A DNA stretch of 64,000 nt from Palsa-504 sp963769715 (lineage in GTDB: Bacteria > Actinomycetota > Actinomycetes > Streptosporangiales > Streptosporangiaceae), in NCBI GenBank assembly GCA_963769715.1, contig CAVYNE010000029.1, forward strand, positions 1 to 64,000, written 5' to 3'. The translations under genes and the position numbers were made by a program. Below are positions 49,789-58,485 of the stretch, piece after piece; within the stretch, counting starts at the first letter, position 1; each line of letters begins with the position of its first letter. Below the pieces are notes generated by a model. It was not told the DNA's origin. It saw nothing but the letters and a program-made list of their open reading frames with translations, and ran no database searches.

Positions 49789-51269
49789 CAGACCCGCTGC
49801 TCATCTGCGCGCCGATGCGCATCGAAGCCCGGGCCATCCGGTCGGGACTGCGCGGTAGCACCGAGCTGGTGCACACCGGCTACGGCACCACCCGGGCGGC
49901 GCAGCGTGCCGAAGAGCTGAAAGGAGCCTCGTTCGGCCAAATTGCGATCATGGGTGTCGGGGCCGGGCTGACCACCGACCTCAGCCCGGGTGACCTGGTC
50001 GTCGGCACCGAGGCGGGCCTGGTGGCCTGCGCGTCGGCGCCGCTGCTGGCCGGTGAGCTGCGGCGCGCCGGGCTGCCGGCCCGTACCGGCCGGATCACCA
50101 CCGTGGACCACCTGGTCCGGCGCTCGGAACGAGCCGCGCTGGCCGCCGACGGCACGCTGCTGGCCGACATGGAGTCGGCGCCGCTGGCCACCGCGGCTGG
50201 CCAGCGGCCCGTGGCCGTGGTCCGCGCGGTGTCCGACACGCCGGTCCACCCGGTCGCTGGCATCGTCTCCGGCGGGCTGGCCGCACTGCGGTCGCTGCGC
50301 GCCGCCGCGCCGGTGATCGAACGGTGGGCCGCGGCCTGCGGGCCGCGGCAGGTGCTGCTGGCCGGGCCGCGGTCGTTCTGCGCCGGCGTAGAGCGGGCCA
50401 TCGAGATCGTCGAGCGGGCGCTCGAGCGCCGCGGCGAGCCGGTCTACGTGCGCAAGCAGATCGTGCACAACACCCGCGTGGTCGGCGACCTGGAGAGCCG
50501 CGGCGCGGTGTTCGTGGACGAACTCGACCAGGTACCCGATGGCGCCACCGTGGTCTTCTCCGCGCACGGCGTATCGCCCATGGTTCGCGCCGAGGCGTCC
50601 CGGCGCGGGCTGGCCGTGATCGACGCGACCTGCCCGCTGGTGTCCAAGGTGCACGCGGAGGCCAGGCGCTTCGCCGCTGACGGGTATACGGTCGCGCTGA
50701 TCGGCCACGCGGGCCACGAAGAGGTCGAGGGCACCCTGGGTGAGGCGCCGGACTCGACCGTCCTGGTGCAGACGGCGGAAGACGTGGCCGCGCTGCGGCC
50801 GCGGGACGGGGAGCGCGTCGCCTACCTGATGCAGACCACGCTGTCGGTCGACGAGGCGGCGGAGGTGTCCGGCGCGCTGCGGGAACGGTTCCCCGCGATG
50901 CGCGCGCCCGGCAGCGACGACATCTGCTACGCCACGACCAACCGGCAGGCCGCGGTGCGGGCGGTCGCCGCCGAGTCCGACCTGGTGCTGGTAGCCGGTT
51001 CGGCGAACTCGTCCAACTCGGTCCGGCTGGTGGAGACGTGCGAGCGCATCGGCACGCCGGCCTACCTGATCGACAGCGTGGCCGATATCTCACTTGGCTG
51101 GCTCACGGGGGTATCGACGATCGGCCTGACCGCCGGAGCCTCCGCCCCTCCCGCCGTGGTAGAGGAGATCATTTCGGCCCTGGCCGGGCTAGGCCCCCTG
51201 TCCGTCTCCGAGCGAACCACGACCACGGAATCAATCCGGTTCGGCCTGCCCAAGGAGGTAAGGCACTAA
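49785..51269 (+). CDS. fusion of HpnG nucleosidase and IspH (HMBPP reductase)
   Basis: 494 residues in one continuous frame. Residues 1-185 are HpnG: a nucleoside-phosphorylase fold (LLICAPMRIEARAIRSGLRG; IMGVGAGLTTDLSPGDLVVG; LLADMESAPLA with the catalytic Glu), which removes adenine from adenosylhopane. Residues about 188-494 are IspH, with all three [4Fe-4S] ligands: GPRSFCAGVERA (about 199), DATCPLVSKVH (about 283), DDICYATTNRQ (about 381), plus the proton-relay motif FSAHGVSP. IspH makes IPP and DMAPP. Overlap with shc (4 bp) and hpnH (1 bp) shows it is read as part of the operon. Confidence 0.93.
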   Translation: MTDPLLICAPMRIEARAIRSGLRGSTELVHTGYGTTRAAQRAEELKGASFGQIAIMGVGAGLTTDLSPGDLVVGTEAGLVACASAPLLAGELRRAGLPARTGRITTVDHLVRRSERAALAADGTLLADMESAPLATAAGQRPVAVVRAVSDTPVHPVAGIVSGGLAALRSLRAAAPVIERWAAACGPRQVLLAGPRSFCAGVERAIEIVERALERRGEPVYVRKQIVHNTRVVGDLESRGAVFVDELDQVPDGATVVFSAHGVSPMVRAEASRRGLAVIDATCPLVSKVHAEARRFAADGYTVALIGHAGHEEVEGTLGEAPDSTVLVQTAEDVAALRPRDGERVAYLMQTTLSVDEAAEVSGALRERFPAMRAPGSDDICYATTNRQAAVRAVAAESDLVLVAGSANSSNSVRLVETCERIGTPAYLIDSVADISLGWLTGVSTIGLTAGASAPPAVVEEIISALAGLGPLSVSERTTTTESIRFGLPKEVRH

Positions 51270-52273
51270 TGCCCATGCCACTACGTCAGTCCCTGCGTGT
51301 CGGGTCCTACCTGATGCGCCAGAAGCTGGCTCGAAATAAGAAGTTTCCGCTGCTCGTCGAGCTTGAGCCGCTGTTCGCGTGCAACCTGAAGTGCGCGGGC
51401 TGCGGCAAGATCCAGCAGCCGCACGAGATCCTCAAGCAGCGGATGCCGGTCGAGCAGGCGCTGGCCGCGATCGAGGAGTCCGGCGCGCCGATGGTGTCCA
51501 TCGCCGGCGGCGAGCCGCTGATGCACCCGCAGATCGACGTGATCGTCGCCGAACTGATCAAGCGGAAGAAGTTCGTCTTCCTGTGCACCAACGCGCTGCT
51601 GCTGCCCAAGAAGCTGGATAAGTTCAAGCCCTCGCCCTACTTCGCCTGGGTGGTGCACATCGACGGGCTGCGCGAGCGGCACGACGAGTCGGTCTGCAAG
51701 GAAGGCGTGTTCGACAACGCGGTCGCCGCGATCAAGCTGGCCCAGGAGCGCGGGTTCAAGGTGAACACCAACACCACGTTCTTCAACACCGACACCCCGC
51801 AGACGATCATCGAGGTGCTGAACTACCTGAACAACGACCTCGGCATCGACGAGATGCAGATCTCGCCCGCCTACGCGTACGAGAAGGCGCCGGACCAGGA
51901 ACACTTCCTGGGTGTCGAGGAGACCAGGGAACTGTTCCGCAAGGCGTTCGCCGACGGGCGGCGCAAGAAGTGGCGGCTGAACCACACGCCGCTGTTCCTT
52001 GACTTCCTCGAGGGCAAGACCGACTTCGGCTGCACCGCGTGGGGCATTCCCTCCTACTCGCTGCTCGGCTGGCAGAAGCCCTGCTACCTGATGTCCGACG
52101 GGTACACCAAGACGTATTCCGAGCTCATCGAGACGACGGACTGGGACTCCTACGGGCGGGGCAAGGACCCCCGGTGCGCCAACTGCATGGCTCACTGCGG
52201 GTATGAGCCCTCAGCCGTGCTCGCCACCATGGGCTCGCTGCGCGAGACGATCCGGGCGGCCCGGGGCAGCTGA
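51269..52273 (+). CDS. hpnH: adenosylhopane-forming radical SAM enzyme HpnH
   Basis: 334 residues from ATG 51269 (TAATG overlap), with AAGGAGG at 51252-51258. The radical-SAM cluster motif is CNLKCAGC (Cys 38, 42, 45), with the SAM-binding GGEP (MVSIAGGEPLMHP). The C-terminal Cys-rich part (FGCTAWGIPS, KPCYLMSDGYTK, RCANCMAHCGYE) matches the SPASM-like HpnH tail. HpnH adds 5'-deoxyadenosyl to hopene, and HpnG then acts on the product. It is the last hopanoid gene; no amino-transferring HpnO or glycosyltransferase follows. Confidence 0.96.
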   Translation: MPMPLRQSLRVGSYLMRQKLARNKKFPLLVELEPLFACNLKCAGCGKIQQPHEILKQRMPVEQALAAIEESGAPMVSIAGGEPLMHPQIDVIVAELIKRKKFVFLCTNALLLPKKLDKFKPSPYFAWVVHIDGLRERHDESVCKEGVFDNAVAAIKLAQERGFKVNTNTTFFNTDTPQTIIEVLNYLNNDLGIDEMQISPAYAYEKAPDQEHFLGVEETRELFRKAFADGRRKKWRLNHTPLFLDFLEGKTDFGCTAWGIPSYSLLGWQKPCYLMSDGYTKTYSELIETTDWDSYGRGKDPRCANCMAHCGYEPSAVLATMGSLRETIRAARGS

Positions 52274-52429
52274 CTTCTTGGGGTAATCCGGCAGCTTTCT
52301 TTCAGCAATCCGCAAGGTAGCGACGCCAAGCTCTGAACTGGCGCGGCGTTCGCTCCCAGGGCCTTCGCTTCCGGGGCGGCCGCGCCGCCATACATCCGGC
52401 ACAGACGGCGGCCCTCTGAGGAGTGCTGA

Positions 52430-53962
52430 ATGTTCTTCACCTATTTGCGGCGCGAGCTTCGCGGCCGCATGCGCCAGGGCGTGTTCATCGCGCTCGGCCT
52501 GGCCCTCGGCGTGGGGCTGGTCATTACCGTGACGGCGGCGTCGGCCGGCGTCAAGAACGCCCAGGGCACCGTGCTGCACGCGCTGTACGGTGTGGGCACC
52601 GACGTCACCGTGACCAAGACGCCGGCGGCCGGGTCGGCTACGCCCGGCTCGTTCGGCTTCGGGTTCCGTACCGGCACCGCCAACCGGCCTGCGGCCGGTA
52701 CCAAGATCAACACGAGTACGCTCGCCGCGGGCGCCACGCTCGCCTCGATCAGCTCGTCCTCGGTCACGAGCGTCGCCGGCCTGCATGATGTATCGGCGGC
52801 GGCCGGAGGGCTTACCCTGAACGACCGGACCCTCAGTGGCACGGTGCCGGCGATCAATACCTCAGGCGGCAGCGGCGGCTTCGGTGGCGGCGGGGCGGGC
52901 GGCGGCGGCGGCGGCCAGAGCTTCCGCGCCAACTTCACCACCAACAGCTTCGGCGTCGACGGCGTGGACATCAGCGGCGGCGAACTCGGCCCGCTCAGCT
53001 CCGGCAAGCTCAGTGCCGGGCGCACCCTCACCAGCGCGGACTCGTCCTCCGACGTCGCGCTGGTCGACGCCTCCTACGCGACGCAGAACAAGCTGTCGGT
53101 CGGGTCCACGATCGCCATCGGCAACAGCAGCGGCACCACGACCAACTTCAAGGTCATCGGGATCGTCAGCGAGCCCGCCGGTGACAACCCCTCGGACGTC
53201 TACATCCCGCTCGCGGTCGCGCAGAAGCTGGCCAACATGAAGAACGACGTGAACACCATCTACGTCGCAGCCAGCAACTCCTCGGCGATCGGCACCGTCT
53301 CCAGCGAGATCAAGCAAGCGCTGCCGTCGGACACCGTGACCACCTCGAGCGATCTGGCCAGCGAGGTCAGCGGCTCGCTGTCCAGCGCCTCGAGCCTGGC
53401 CAACAACCTCGGCAAGTGGCTGGCGATCGCGGTGCTGATCGCCGCGTTCCTGCTGGCCAGCCTGCTGACGTTGGCGGCGGTCTCGCGCCGGGTACGTGAG
53501 TTCGGCACGCTGAAGGCGCTCGGCTGGAAGAGCCGCCGCATCGTCGGCCAGGTGATGGGCGAGTCGGTCACCCTGGGTATCGTCGGCGGCGTGATCGGCG
53601 TCGGGCTCGGCCTGGCCGGCGCGGAGCTGGTGTCGAAGATGTCGCCCAAGCTGACCGCCGTGGTCGGCCAGACCACCGGCTCGGCCACGCCGGGCGGCGC
53701 CCGGCAGTTCGGCCCCGGCGGCGGCGGCTTTGGCGGGACCGGTGGCGGCGGTGGCGGCGGGACCGGTGGCGGGGCCGGCGCCTTCAGCCGCGCGTCGACG
53801 GCCAGCCACACGGTGGCCGTGCACCTGTCCCCCTCGGTGAGCACGAATGTGATCCTGCTCGCGGTCCTGCTGGCCGTGGCGGGCGGCCTCATCGCCGGGA
53901 TCTTCGGCGGGTGGCGGGCCGCGCGGCTGCGTCCCGCGGCGGCCCTGGCCAAGGTGGCCTGA
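52430..53962 (+). CDS. ABC exporter permease, FtsX/MacB type
   Basis: 510 residues. Topology: helix 1 at about 17-38 (GVFIALGLALGVGLVITVTA), a large extracytoplasmic MacB-PCD-like domain (about 40-320) broken by a Gly-rich run (GGFGGGGAGGGGGGQ, about 148-163), then three helices typical of FtsX (about 325-350, 380-405, 480-500), split by another Gly-rich loop (about 420-445). The conserved VREFGTLKALGWKSRRI stretch contacts the ATPase. Lipoprotein or peptide export is typical of the family. The ATPase gene follows 36 bp later. Confidence 0.88.
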   Translation: MFFTYLRRELRGRMRQGVFIALGLALGVGLVITVTAASAGVKNAQGTVLHALYGVGTDVTVTKTPAAGSATPGSFGFGFRTGTANRPAAGTKINTSTLAAGATLASISSSSVTSVAGLHDVSAAAGGLTLNDRTLSGTVPAINTSGGSGGFGGGGAGGGGGGQSFRANFTTNSFGVDGVDISGGELGPLSSGKLSAGRTLTSADSSSDVALVDASYATQNKLSVGSTIAIGNSSGTTTNFKVIGIVSEPAGDNPSDVYIPLAVAQKLANMKNDVNTIYVAASNSSAIGTVSSEIKQALPSDTVTTSSDLASEVSGSLSSASSLANNLGKWLAIAVLIAAFLLASLLTLAAVSRRVREFGTLKALGWKSRRIVGQVMGESVTLGIVGGVIGVGLGLAGAELVSKMSPKLTAVVGQTTGSATPGGARQFGPGGGGFGGTGGGGGGGTGGGAGAFSRASTASHTVAVHLSPSVSTNVILLAVLLAVAGGLIAGIFGGWRAARLRPAAALAKVA

Positions 53963-53998
53963 GCGGACGACGGTCCTGAACCCCAGGAGGAAAGCGAC

Positions 53999-54832
53999 AT
54001 GTACAAGCTCTCCGGAGTGACCAAGAAATACGTCAAGGGCCGCGAGACCGTGGCCGCGCTGCGCGGAGTCGACCTGGTGATCGAGGACGGCGAATGGCTG
54101 GCCATCCAGGGGCCGACCGGGCACGGCAAGTCGACGCTGCTGCAGATCCTGGGCGGCCTGGACCGCCCGTCGGCCGGCCTCGTCGACTTCGACGGCCGCG
54201 ACCTCGCCCAGCTACGTGAGGCTGAAGTGACCAGGGTGCGCGCCCAGTCCATGGGCTTCATCTTCCAGACCTTCAACCTGATCCCCACGCTGTCCGCGCA
54301 GGAGAACGTGGAGGCCGCGCTGGTCCCGCTGCACGTCTCCGCAGCCGCGCGGCGCCAGCGGGCCGCGCTCGCCCTCGACACCGTCGGCCTCGGCGACCGG
54401 CTGCGTCACGTGCCCGGTGAGCTTTCCGGCGGGCAGCAGCAGCGGGTGGCCATCGCCCGGGCCCTGGTCAAGGAGCCCAAGGTCCTGCTGGCCGACGAGC
54501 CGACCGGCAATCTCGACGAGGATACCAGGGACGAGATCATCGGCCTGCTCGAGACCATGTGGCGGGAGCGCGGCCTGACCATGGTGCTCGTCACCCACGA
54601 CAGCACCGTGGCCCGCCGCGCCCAGCGCATCGGCGTAATGAAGAACGGCCGCCTCACCTTCAAGCAGCCAGCCCGTCACAAGGCCACTGCCTCCCAGGCC
54701 TCCGCCGCCCAGGCCACCGCCTCCGCCCCCTTCGGCGGCGAGCCCCTGGCCACAGAGCCCCTGGACACCGGAGCCCCCAGTTTCCAGCCCCCCGACCTCC
54801 CGCCCGCCGACTCTCTCTCCTTCCCCGATTAG
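53999..54832 (+). CDS. ABC exporter ATP-binding protein, MacB/LolD type
   Basis: 277 residues with an AGGAGG ribosome site at 53985-53990. Walker A is GPTGHGKST (about 38-46), where His replaces the usual Ser in GPSGSGKST; Q-loop QTFN; signature LSGGQQQR (about 141-148); Walker B VLLADEPTGNLDE (about 161-173); H-loop VTHD. The last 55 residues are an Ala/Pro/Ser-rich tail that other members lack. It powers the permease encoded just upstream. The pair lies 157 bp after hpnH and could act on hopanoid-rich membranes, but that link is positional only. Confidence 0.9.
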   Translation: MYKLSGVTKKYVKGRETVAALRGVDLVIEDGEWLAIQGPTGHGKSTLLQILGGLDRPSAGLVDFDGRDLAQLREAEVTRVRAQSMGFIFQTFNLIPTLSAQENVEAALVPLHVSAAARRQRAALALDTVGLGDRLRHVPGELSGGQQQRVAIARALVKEPKVLLADEPTGNLDEDTRDEIIGLLETMWRERGLTMVLVTHDSTVARRAQRIGVMKNGRLTFKQPARHKATASQASAAQATASAPFGGEPLATEPLDTGAPSFQPPDLPPADSLSFPD

Positions 54833-54889
54833 CCCATCCTTCCCCGAATCCCGTCCGCCCCATCCGCCCCACCGGGAAGGGGCGGGGGT

Positions 54890-55861
54890 TTAGGGGTCGA
54901 GCAGGGCCTCGCGGCGGAGCAGGGCGGGCAGATCCGCGGGTTCCGGGTGTATGCCGACTAGGCCGTGGGCCGCGAACCAGCGGCCGACGTTCTCGGCGTC
55001 GCGGGTGAGGAAGAAAGCGCCGCGCGGGTTCGCGATCACGTCGACCACTTGGGGGAGGTCGATCATGACCAGCCGCCCGTCGTGCACCAGCAGGTTGTAC
55101 GCGGACAGGTCGCCGTGCGCCAGGCCGTCCCGGGCCAGCGCGACCAGCGCCTGCACCAGCTGGTCCCACAGCCCGGCCAGCTCGGCCGGGCCGGGCCTGG
55201 TCTCGGCCAGCCGCGGGGCCGCTATCCCGTCCGCCGAGCCGATGAACTCGAGCAACAGCTCGGTGTCCAGGATCTGCGCCGGGTAGGGGACGGGTATCCC
55301 GGCCGCGTACAGCCGGGCCAGCGCGCTGAACTCGGCCTGAGCCCACTGGCCGGCGATGGCCTGCCGCCCGAACGCGGTCCGGCCCGCCACCGCCCGGTTG
55401 ATCCGGGACTCCCGGGTCCGCCGCCCCTCCAGGTAGCCGCTGTCACGGTGGAACATCCGGTGCCCGGCGTCGCGATAGCGCTTGGCGGCGAGCAGGCAGG
55501 ACCGGCCCAGCGGCACGCCACGCCGGATCAGGAAGACGTCGGCTTCCTTACCTGTCTTCAGGATGCCGAGTTCGGTGTCGACGGCGGCTAGTTCGGTGAC
55601 CAGCCAGTCCGGGTGCGGCCTGGGACCGCGCTGGGTCGGGATCGACTGATCCCAGGTGGACCAGCGGTCGCCTTCCGGGAGGCCGTCGGTCGCGTCGAAT
55701 ACCTCGATGGGCGGCAGCGACCGGCGGGCCCGGACCCGTTTGGCCGTGGTCGGCTCGTCGTCGTCGAAACGCTGCTTACCCCGGCGGCGGGCGGTGCTAG
55801 CCGGGAGGGATGGCCCCCCGGGGTTGAACTCTCCGCGGCGTGCGGAGGGAAAGTCGTGCAC
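54890..55861 (-). CDS. RIO1-like serine/threonine protein kinase
   Basis: 323 residues. The RIO core is clear: nucleotide-binding loop ILKTGKEADVFLIRRG (about 97-112), catalytic loop HGDLSAYNLLVHDGR (about 254-268) with Asp and Asn, and metal-binding motif VMIDLPQVVDV (about 269-279). Bacterial RIO kinases are small and of unclear target; in archaea and eukaryotes RIO1 acts in small-subunit maturation. The first 60 residues are basic and low-complexity, and residues 10-25 (GEFNPGGPSLPAST) come from a G/C-run element, so the true start may be later. Confidence 0.88.
   Translation of the reverse strand: MHDFPSARRGEFNPGGPSLPASTARRRGKQRFDDDEPTTAKRVRARRSLPPIEVFDATDGLPEGDRWSTWDQSIPTQRGPRPHPDWLVTELAAVDTELGILKTGKEADVFLIRRGVPLGRSCLLAAKRYRDAGHRMFHRDSGYLEGRRTRESRINRAVAGRTAFGRQAIAGQWAQAEFSALARLYAAGIPVPYPAQILDTELLLEFIGSADGIAAPRLAETRPGPAELAGLWDQLVQALVALARDGLAHGDLSAYNLLVHDGRLVMIDLPQVVDVIANPRGAFFLTRDAENVGRWFAAHGLVGIHPEPADLPALLRREALLDP
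55795..55830. repeat. short G-run/C-run repeat at the RIO gene 5' end
   Basis: GCTAGCCGGGAGGGATGGCC followed by CCCCGGGGTT resembles the flank of the pepN and SpoIIE repeats (GTTAGCCCGGGGGG..ACCCCCCGG). It encodes residues 10-25 of the RIO protein. Confidence 0.45.
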
Positions 55862-56042
55862 GGGTAGTGCTCCTCAGCTGAGCGATGAACAGGGCAGGCG
55901 GGAATGCGCCCGCGACGGGCCTAGACATGTCGCGCCTCCCTTCGCTCAGCCGGCCAGCGCCGGCCCGAACCTGCTGCAGGCTGCCACACCCTCCCCGGCC
56001 GGAGCAACTGGTTTTCCGCCCGGCCACGCCATGCTGAAGACC

Positions 56043-56414
56043 ATGACCTCCTACTCGGGGGCTCTCCTGGGCGAGAGCCTGCGACCGGATGCCGTCCTGG
56101 ACGGCATTTCGCTCGTCGTCACGAAGATCTACCGTGCGGCGCTCGGGAACGCCGCGGCCGGGCAGCCGGAGCTCTGGACGATCATCGAATTCGAGGTCCC
56201 CGCCGATCGTGTCCGGGAACTGGCCGAAACCCTGAGCCGCCTGCTCCTCGAAGGCGGCTGGTACTGCGACTTCCGTTCGGCGGAGGATGTATTCGTCGTG
56301 TTCAGCGGCCGCGTTTTCCGCTATCCGCGCGGCGACCGCGCGGCCCGGGTCACAGTAGAGGAATACGGCCGGTCCGTAGGAGTGCCGGAAGCCCAGCTCG
56401 ACTGGCCCGGTTAG
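56043..56414 (+). CDS. hypothetical protein (MTSYSGALLGESLRP-type)
   Basis: 123 residues from ATG 56043 (ATG 56031 is an in-frame alternative). A compact soluble alpha/beta protein with a conserved-looking core TIIEFEVPADRVRELAETLS, then LLEGGWYCDFRSAEDVFVVF, and a C-terminal RVTVEEYGRSVGVPEAQLDW. There is no signal, membrane helix or metal motif; one Cys. The codon use is native. I do not recognise the family. It is divergent from the RIO kinase gene, about 180 bp away. Confidence 0.6.
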   Translation: MTSYSGALLGESLRPDAVLDGISLVVTKIYRAALGNAAAGQPELWTIIEFEVPADRVRELAETLSRLLLEGGWYCDFRSAEDVFVVFSGRVFRYPRGDRAARVTVEEYGRSVGVPEAQLDWPG

Positions 56415-56491
56415 GTAGGCCAGCCGGTCCTGCTGGGGCTGGGCGCGCTGCTCATGGCCGTCGTGGTGGTCCTCGCGATCCTGGCCGGAAC

Positions 56492-56724
56492 CTACCAGCC
56501 GATCCAGTTCGGTGACGAGAGCGGGGCAGTCAACCCGGAGAGCAGCAGCCGAGTCGCGGTGGCGCCGCCCTGTGGCGTCCAGTCGCCCTCGGCCACCAGG
56601 TCTCGCTCGGCTCCAGGCCCGCGTCGCGCAGCGCGTCCTGGTAGCCGTGCAGCCGGCTGCATCTGACCCGCCGCCGGAACAGCCCGGTGACCGTCCCGAT
56701 GGATGTGTGCCCGAGCCCGAGCAA
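56492..56724 (-). pseudogene. fragment of a LacI-family regulator, frameshifted
   Basis: One frame (from about 56724) reads LGHTSIGTVTG..SRLHGYQDALRDAGLEPSE, and the adjacent frame continues LVAEGDWTPQGGATATRLLL. Joined, they match the ligand-binding domain of LacI/GalR proteins (the GHxxIGxVTG..GYxxAL-x-AGL..GD-x-GG core). The DNA-binding domain and most of the effector domain are missing and at least one frameshift lies near 56610. An intact LacI gene is present at 60915-61982. Confidence 0.6.
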
Positions 56725-56987
56725 TGGTGCGGCGGATCACCGGCAACATCCTCAAGCTCTTCGGCCAGGGCTCCGCCGCCAGGATCCGGCCTTCCGTCCC
56801 CGACTGGCAGCAGGTCACCGGCCAGTAACAACGAACTCGCTTCACGCCCCAGCGACCCCACCAGCCCCTCAGGCGGACCCATCCACCGCCCGCCAGCGGA
56901 TGCGGGCCAGGCCCCGGCCGCGCTCGTCACTCGTGATCACGAAGACTTCGTAGTCTGCCCGGGCTACGAAGAGCCCCACGACCCTTC

Positions 56988-57038
56988 ATGATCGTGAGCA
57001 GTTCGGGACAAATACTGTCCCGAACTGCTCACGATCAT
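56988..57038. terminator. 51-bp perfect hairpin, copy 2 (loop AATAC), end of the ara operon
   Basis: 56988-57010 is the exact reverse complement of 57016-57038. The whole element is identical to 176-226 read on the other strand. It begins 23 bp after the araA stop and would terminate the ara transcript. Confidence 0.8.
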
Positions 57039-57061
57039 GGGACCGAGCGGGGGCGCGGCGG

Positions 57062-58468
57062 CTAGACCTGGACGAATTCGATGCCGGTGACCTGGCAGAA
57101 CGCCTTCCAGTCGGCGGCGTGGTGGCCCAGGTTCATCACCTCGTGGTGCGGTCCGCCGTGGGACAGCCAGCCGTTCAGGCACTTGCGCAGCCCGGATGCG
57201 GGCCGGAACTGCCCGTACGGCATCTCCAGGGCCGGCAGTTCCTGGCTGTCCAGGTTCTCGCCCTCGGCGACCACCAGCCGGAAGCGATCCCCCTCCAGCG
57301 AGACCAGCGCCGCCAGCGTGGCCGGCCCCGGCTGGTACTGGAACAGGAACGTGGGCGGGTCGGCCAGTCGCCCGATGCCCAGCGGCCGCTTGATCAGCTT
57401 CACCGGCCGGTCGGACCGGGCGATCCTCCAGTTGCCCTCGCCCATGTGACTCTGCAGGATCGAGTCCGAGGGGAAGTCCATCGCGTACATCTCGGTGAAG
57501 TGCGCGTCGCCGATCAGCACGTGCCCGGCGGCGACCAGGCAGGCGGTGAGCACGTCGCCTTCGGCCGCGTACCCGTAGCCCTTGGCCATCAGCGACGACG
57601 CCGCGGCCAGCGGCAGCCGGGCGAACCGGCCGTCTTCGCCGATCGCGTCGAAGTGCGCGGTATAGGCGCCGAAGCCCCGTTCGCCCAGGATCTGCTCGAT
57701 CGCCACCTGCATCCGGGCGTGGTCCGTCCGCTCCTCAGCGGAAAGCCGGGGGTCGATCTCGAAGTTCTCGTCCTCGAAGGAGATGACCGAGCTGACCGCA
57801 TCGGAACTGGCCTGGAGCATGCCGCGCCACAGGTCGCCCTGCGCGACCGAGATGATCGCCGGGCCGAGGGTCCGGACCAGCGCGTTCTCGTCGACCCGGA
57901 TGTCCCCCATCTCGTTCATCGCGTAGCCGAAAATGGCCACCTTGAGCTGCTTCCACGCGGTGGCCGTGGCCGCCGCGCGGGCCCAGCGCCCGACGTCGGC
58001 CCGGAACGAGGCGCTCTTCCAGTCATCGGTGAGCACGGCGAACCGCTTCCCGGCCCGGACCATGGCGTTGGCGGTGTCCTGGGCACCGTGCACGCCCTGG
58101 TTGTAGGTCATGTCGGCCATGTCCCAGGCGGGCGTCACGTTGGGTTCCGGCTGGATATTGGCCAGGCAGACCGGCAGCCGGGACTCCGAGAGCAGCCGCG
58201 CCACCCGCATGGCCGGGCCGTACGTGAGCATGACGACGAGCACGCCGTCCAGGTCCGCGTCCTCGAACTCGCGCATGGCGCGCTCGGCATCCTCGCGGTA
58301 CTTGATGGCCTTGCTCGGAGTAAACTCCGCGACGTCGGACAGGTGTGCGGCGAGTTCCGCGGCGTATCCCTCCTGTCGCTGCGCGATCCCGGGGATCATG
58401 TCGTCGTACAGGTCCTGCATGATCCCGAGAATTCCGATGCGCGGCTTACGCCCGTTGAGAGCGGTCAT
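57062..58468 (-). CDS. araA: L-arabinose isomerase
   Basis: 468 residues from ATG 58468 with AAGGAG 6 nt upstream. The family signature regions are IGILGIMQDLYDDMIPGIAQ (about 10-29), the metal/substrate Glu regions around FEDENFEIDPRLSAEE (about 235-250) and GDAHFTEMYAMDFPSDSILQ, and His residues in SHMGEGNWRIARSD (about 343-356). It converts L-arabinose to L-ribulose in the cytoplasm. It is the last gene of the araB-araD-araA operon, 17 bp after araD. At 468 residues it is slightly shorter than the E. coli enzyme (500). Confidence 0.93.
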   Translation of the reverse strand: MTALNGRKPRIGILGIMQDLYDDMIPGIAQRQEGYAAELAAHLSDVAEFTPSKAIKYREDAERAMREFEDADLDGVLVVMLTYGPAMRVARLLSESRLPVCLANIQPEPNVTPAWDMADMTYNQGVHGAQDTANAMVRAGKRFAVLTDDWKSASFRADVGRWARAAATATAWKQLKVAIFGYAMNEMGDIRVDENALVRTLGPAIISVAQGDLWRGMLQASSDAVSSVISFEDENFEIDPRLSAEERTDHARMQVAIEQILGERGFGAYTAHFDAIGEDGRFARLPLAAASSLMAKGYGYAAEGDVLTACLVAAGHVLIGDAHFTEMYAMDFPSDSILQSHMGEGNWRIARSDRPVKLIKRPLGIGRLADPPTFLFQYQPGPATLAALVSLEGDRFRLVVAEGENLDSQELPALEMPYGQFRPASGLRKCLNGWLSHGGPHHEVMNLGHHAADWKAFCQVTGIEFVQV

Positions 58469-58485
58469 GAGTTCTCCTTTAAGCT

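Larger units (their letters stand above)
56415..57061. other. decayed interval between an orphan gene and the ara operon
   Basis: Contains a LacI-gene fragment (56492-56724, minus), a plus-strand helix-like piece just before it (GLGALLMAVVVVLAILAG, about 56425-56490), and a short plus frame RRITGNILKLFGQGSAARIR (about 56729-56828) that looks protein-like but has no recognisable family. The 51-bp hairpin copy 2 closes the interval. No intact gene is seen. Confidence 0.5.

Noticed and set aside
43689..52273. Carotenoid cluster, since hpnC/hpnD/hpnE resemble phytoene synthases and desaturases
   Set aside because: Neighbouring squalene-hopene cyclase, HpnG and HpnH and the HpnC/HpnD-type motifs fix the pathway as hopanoid.
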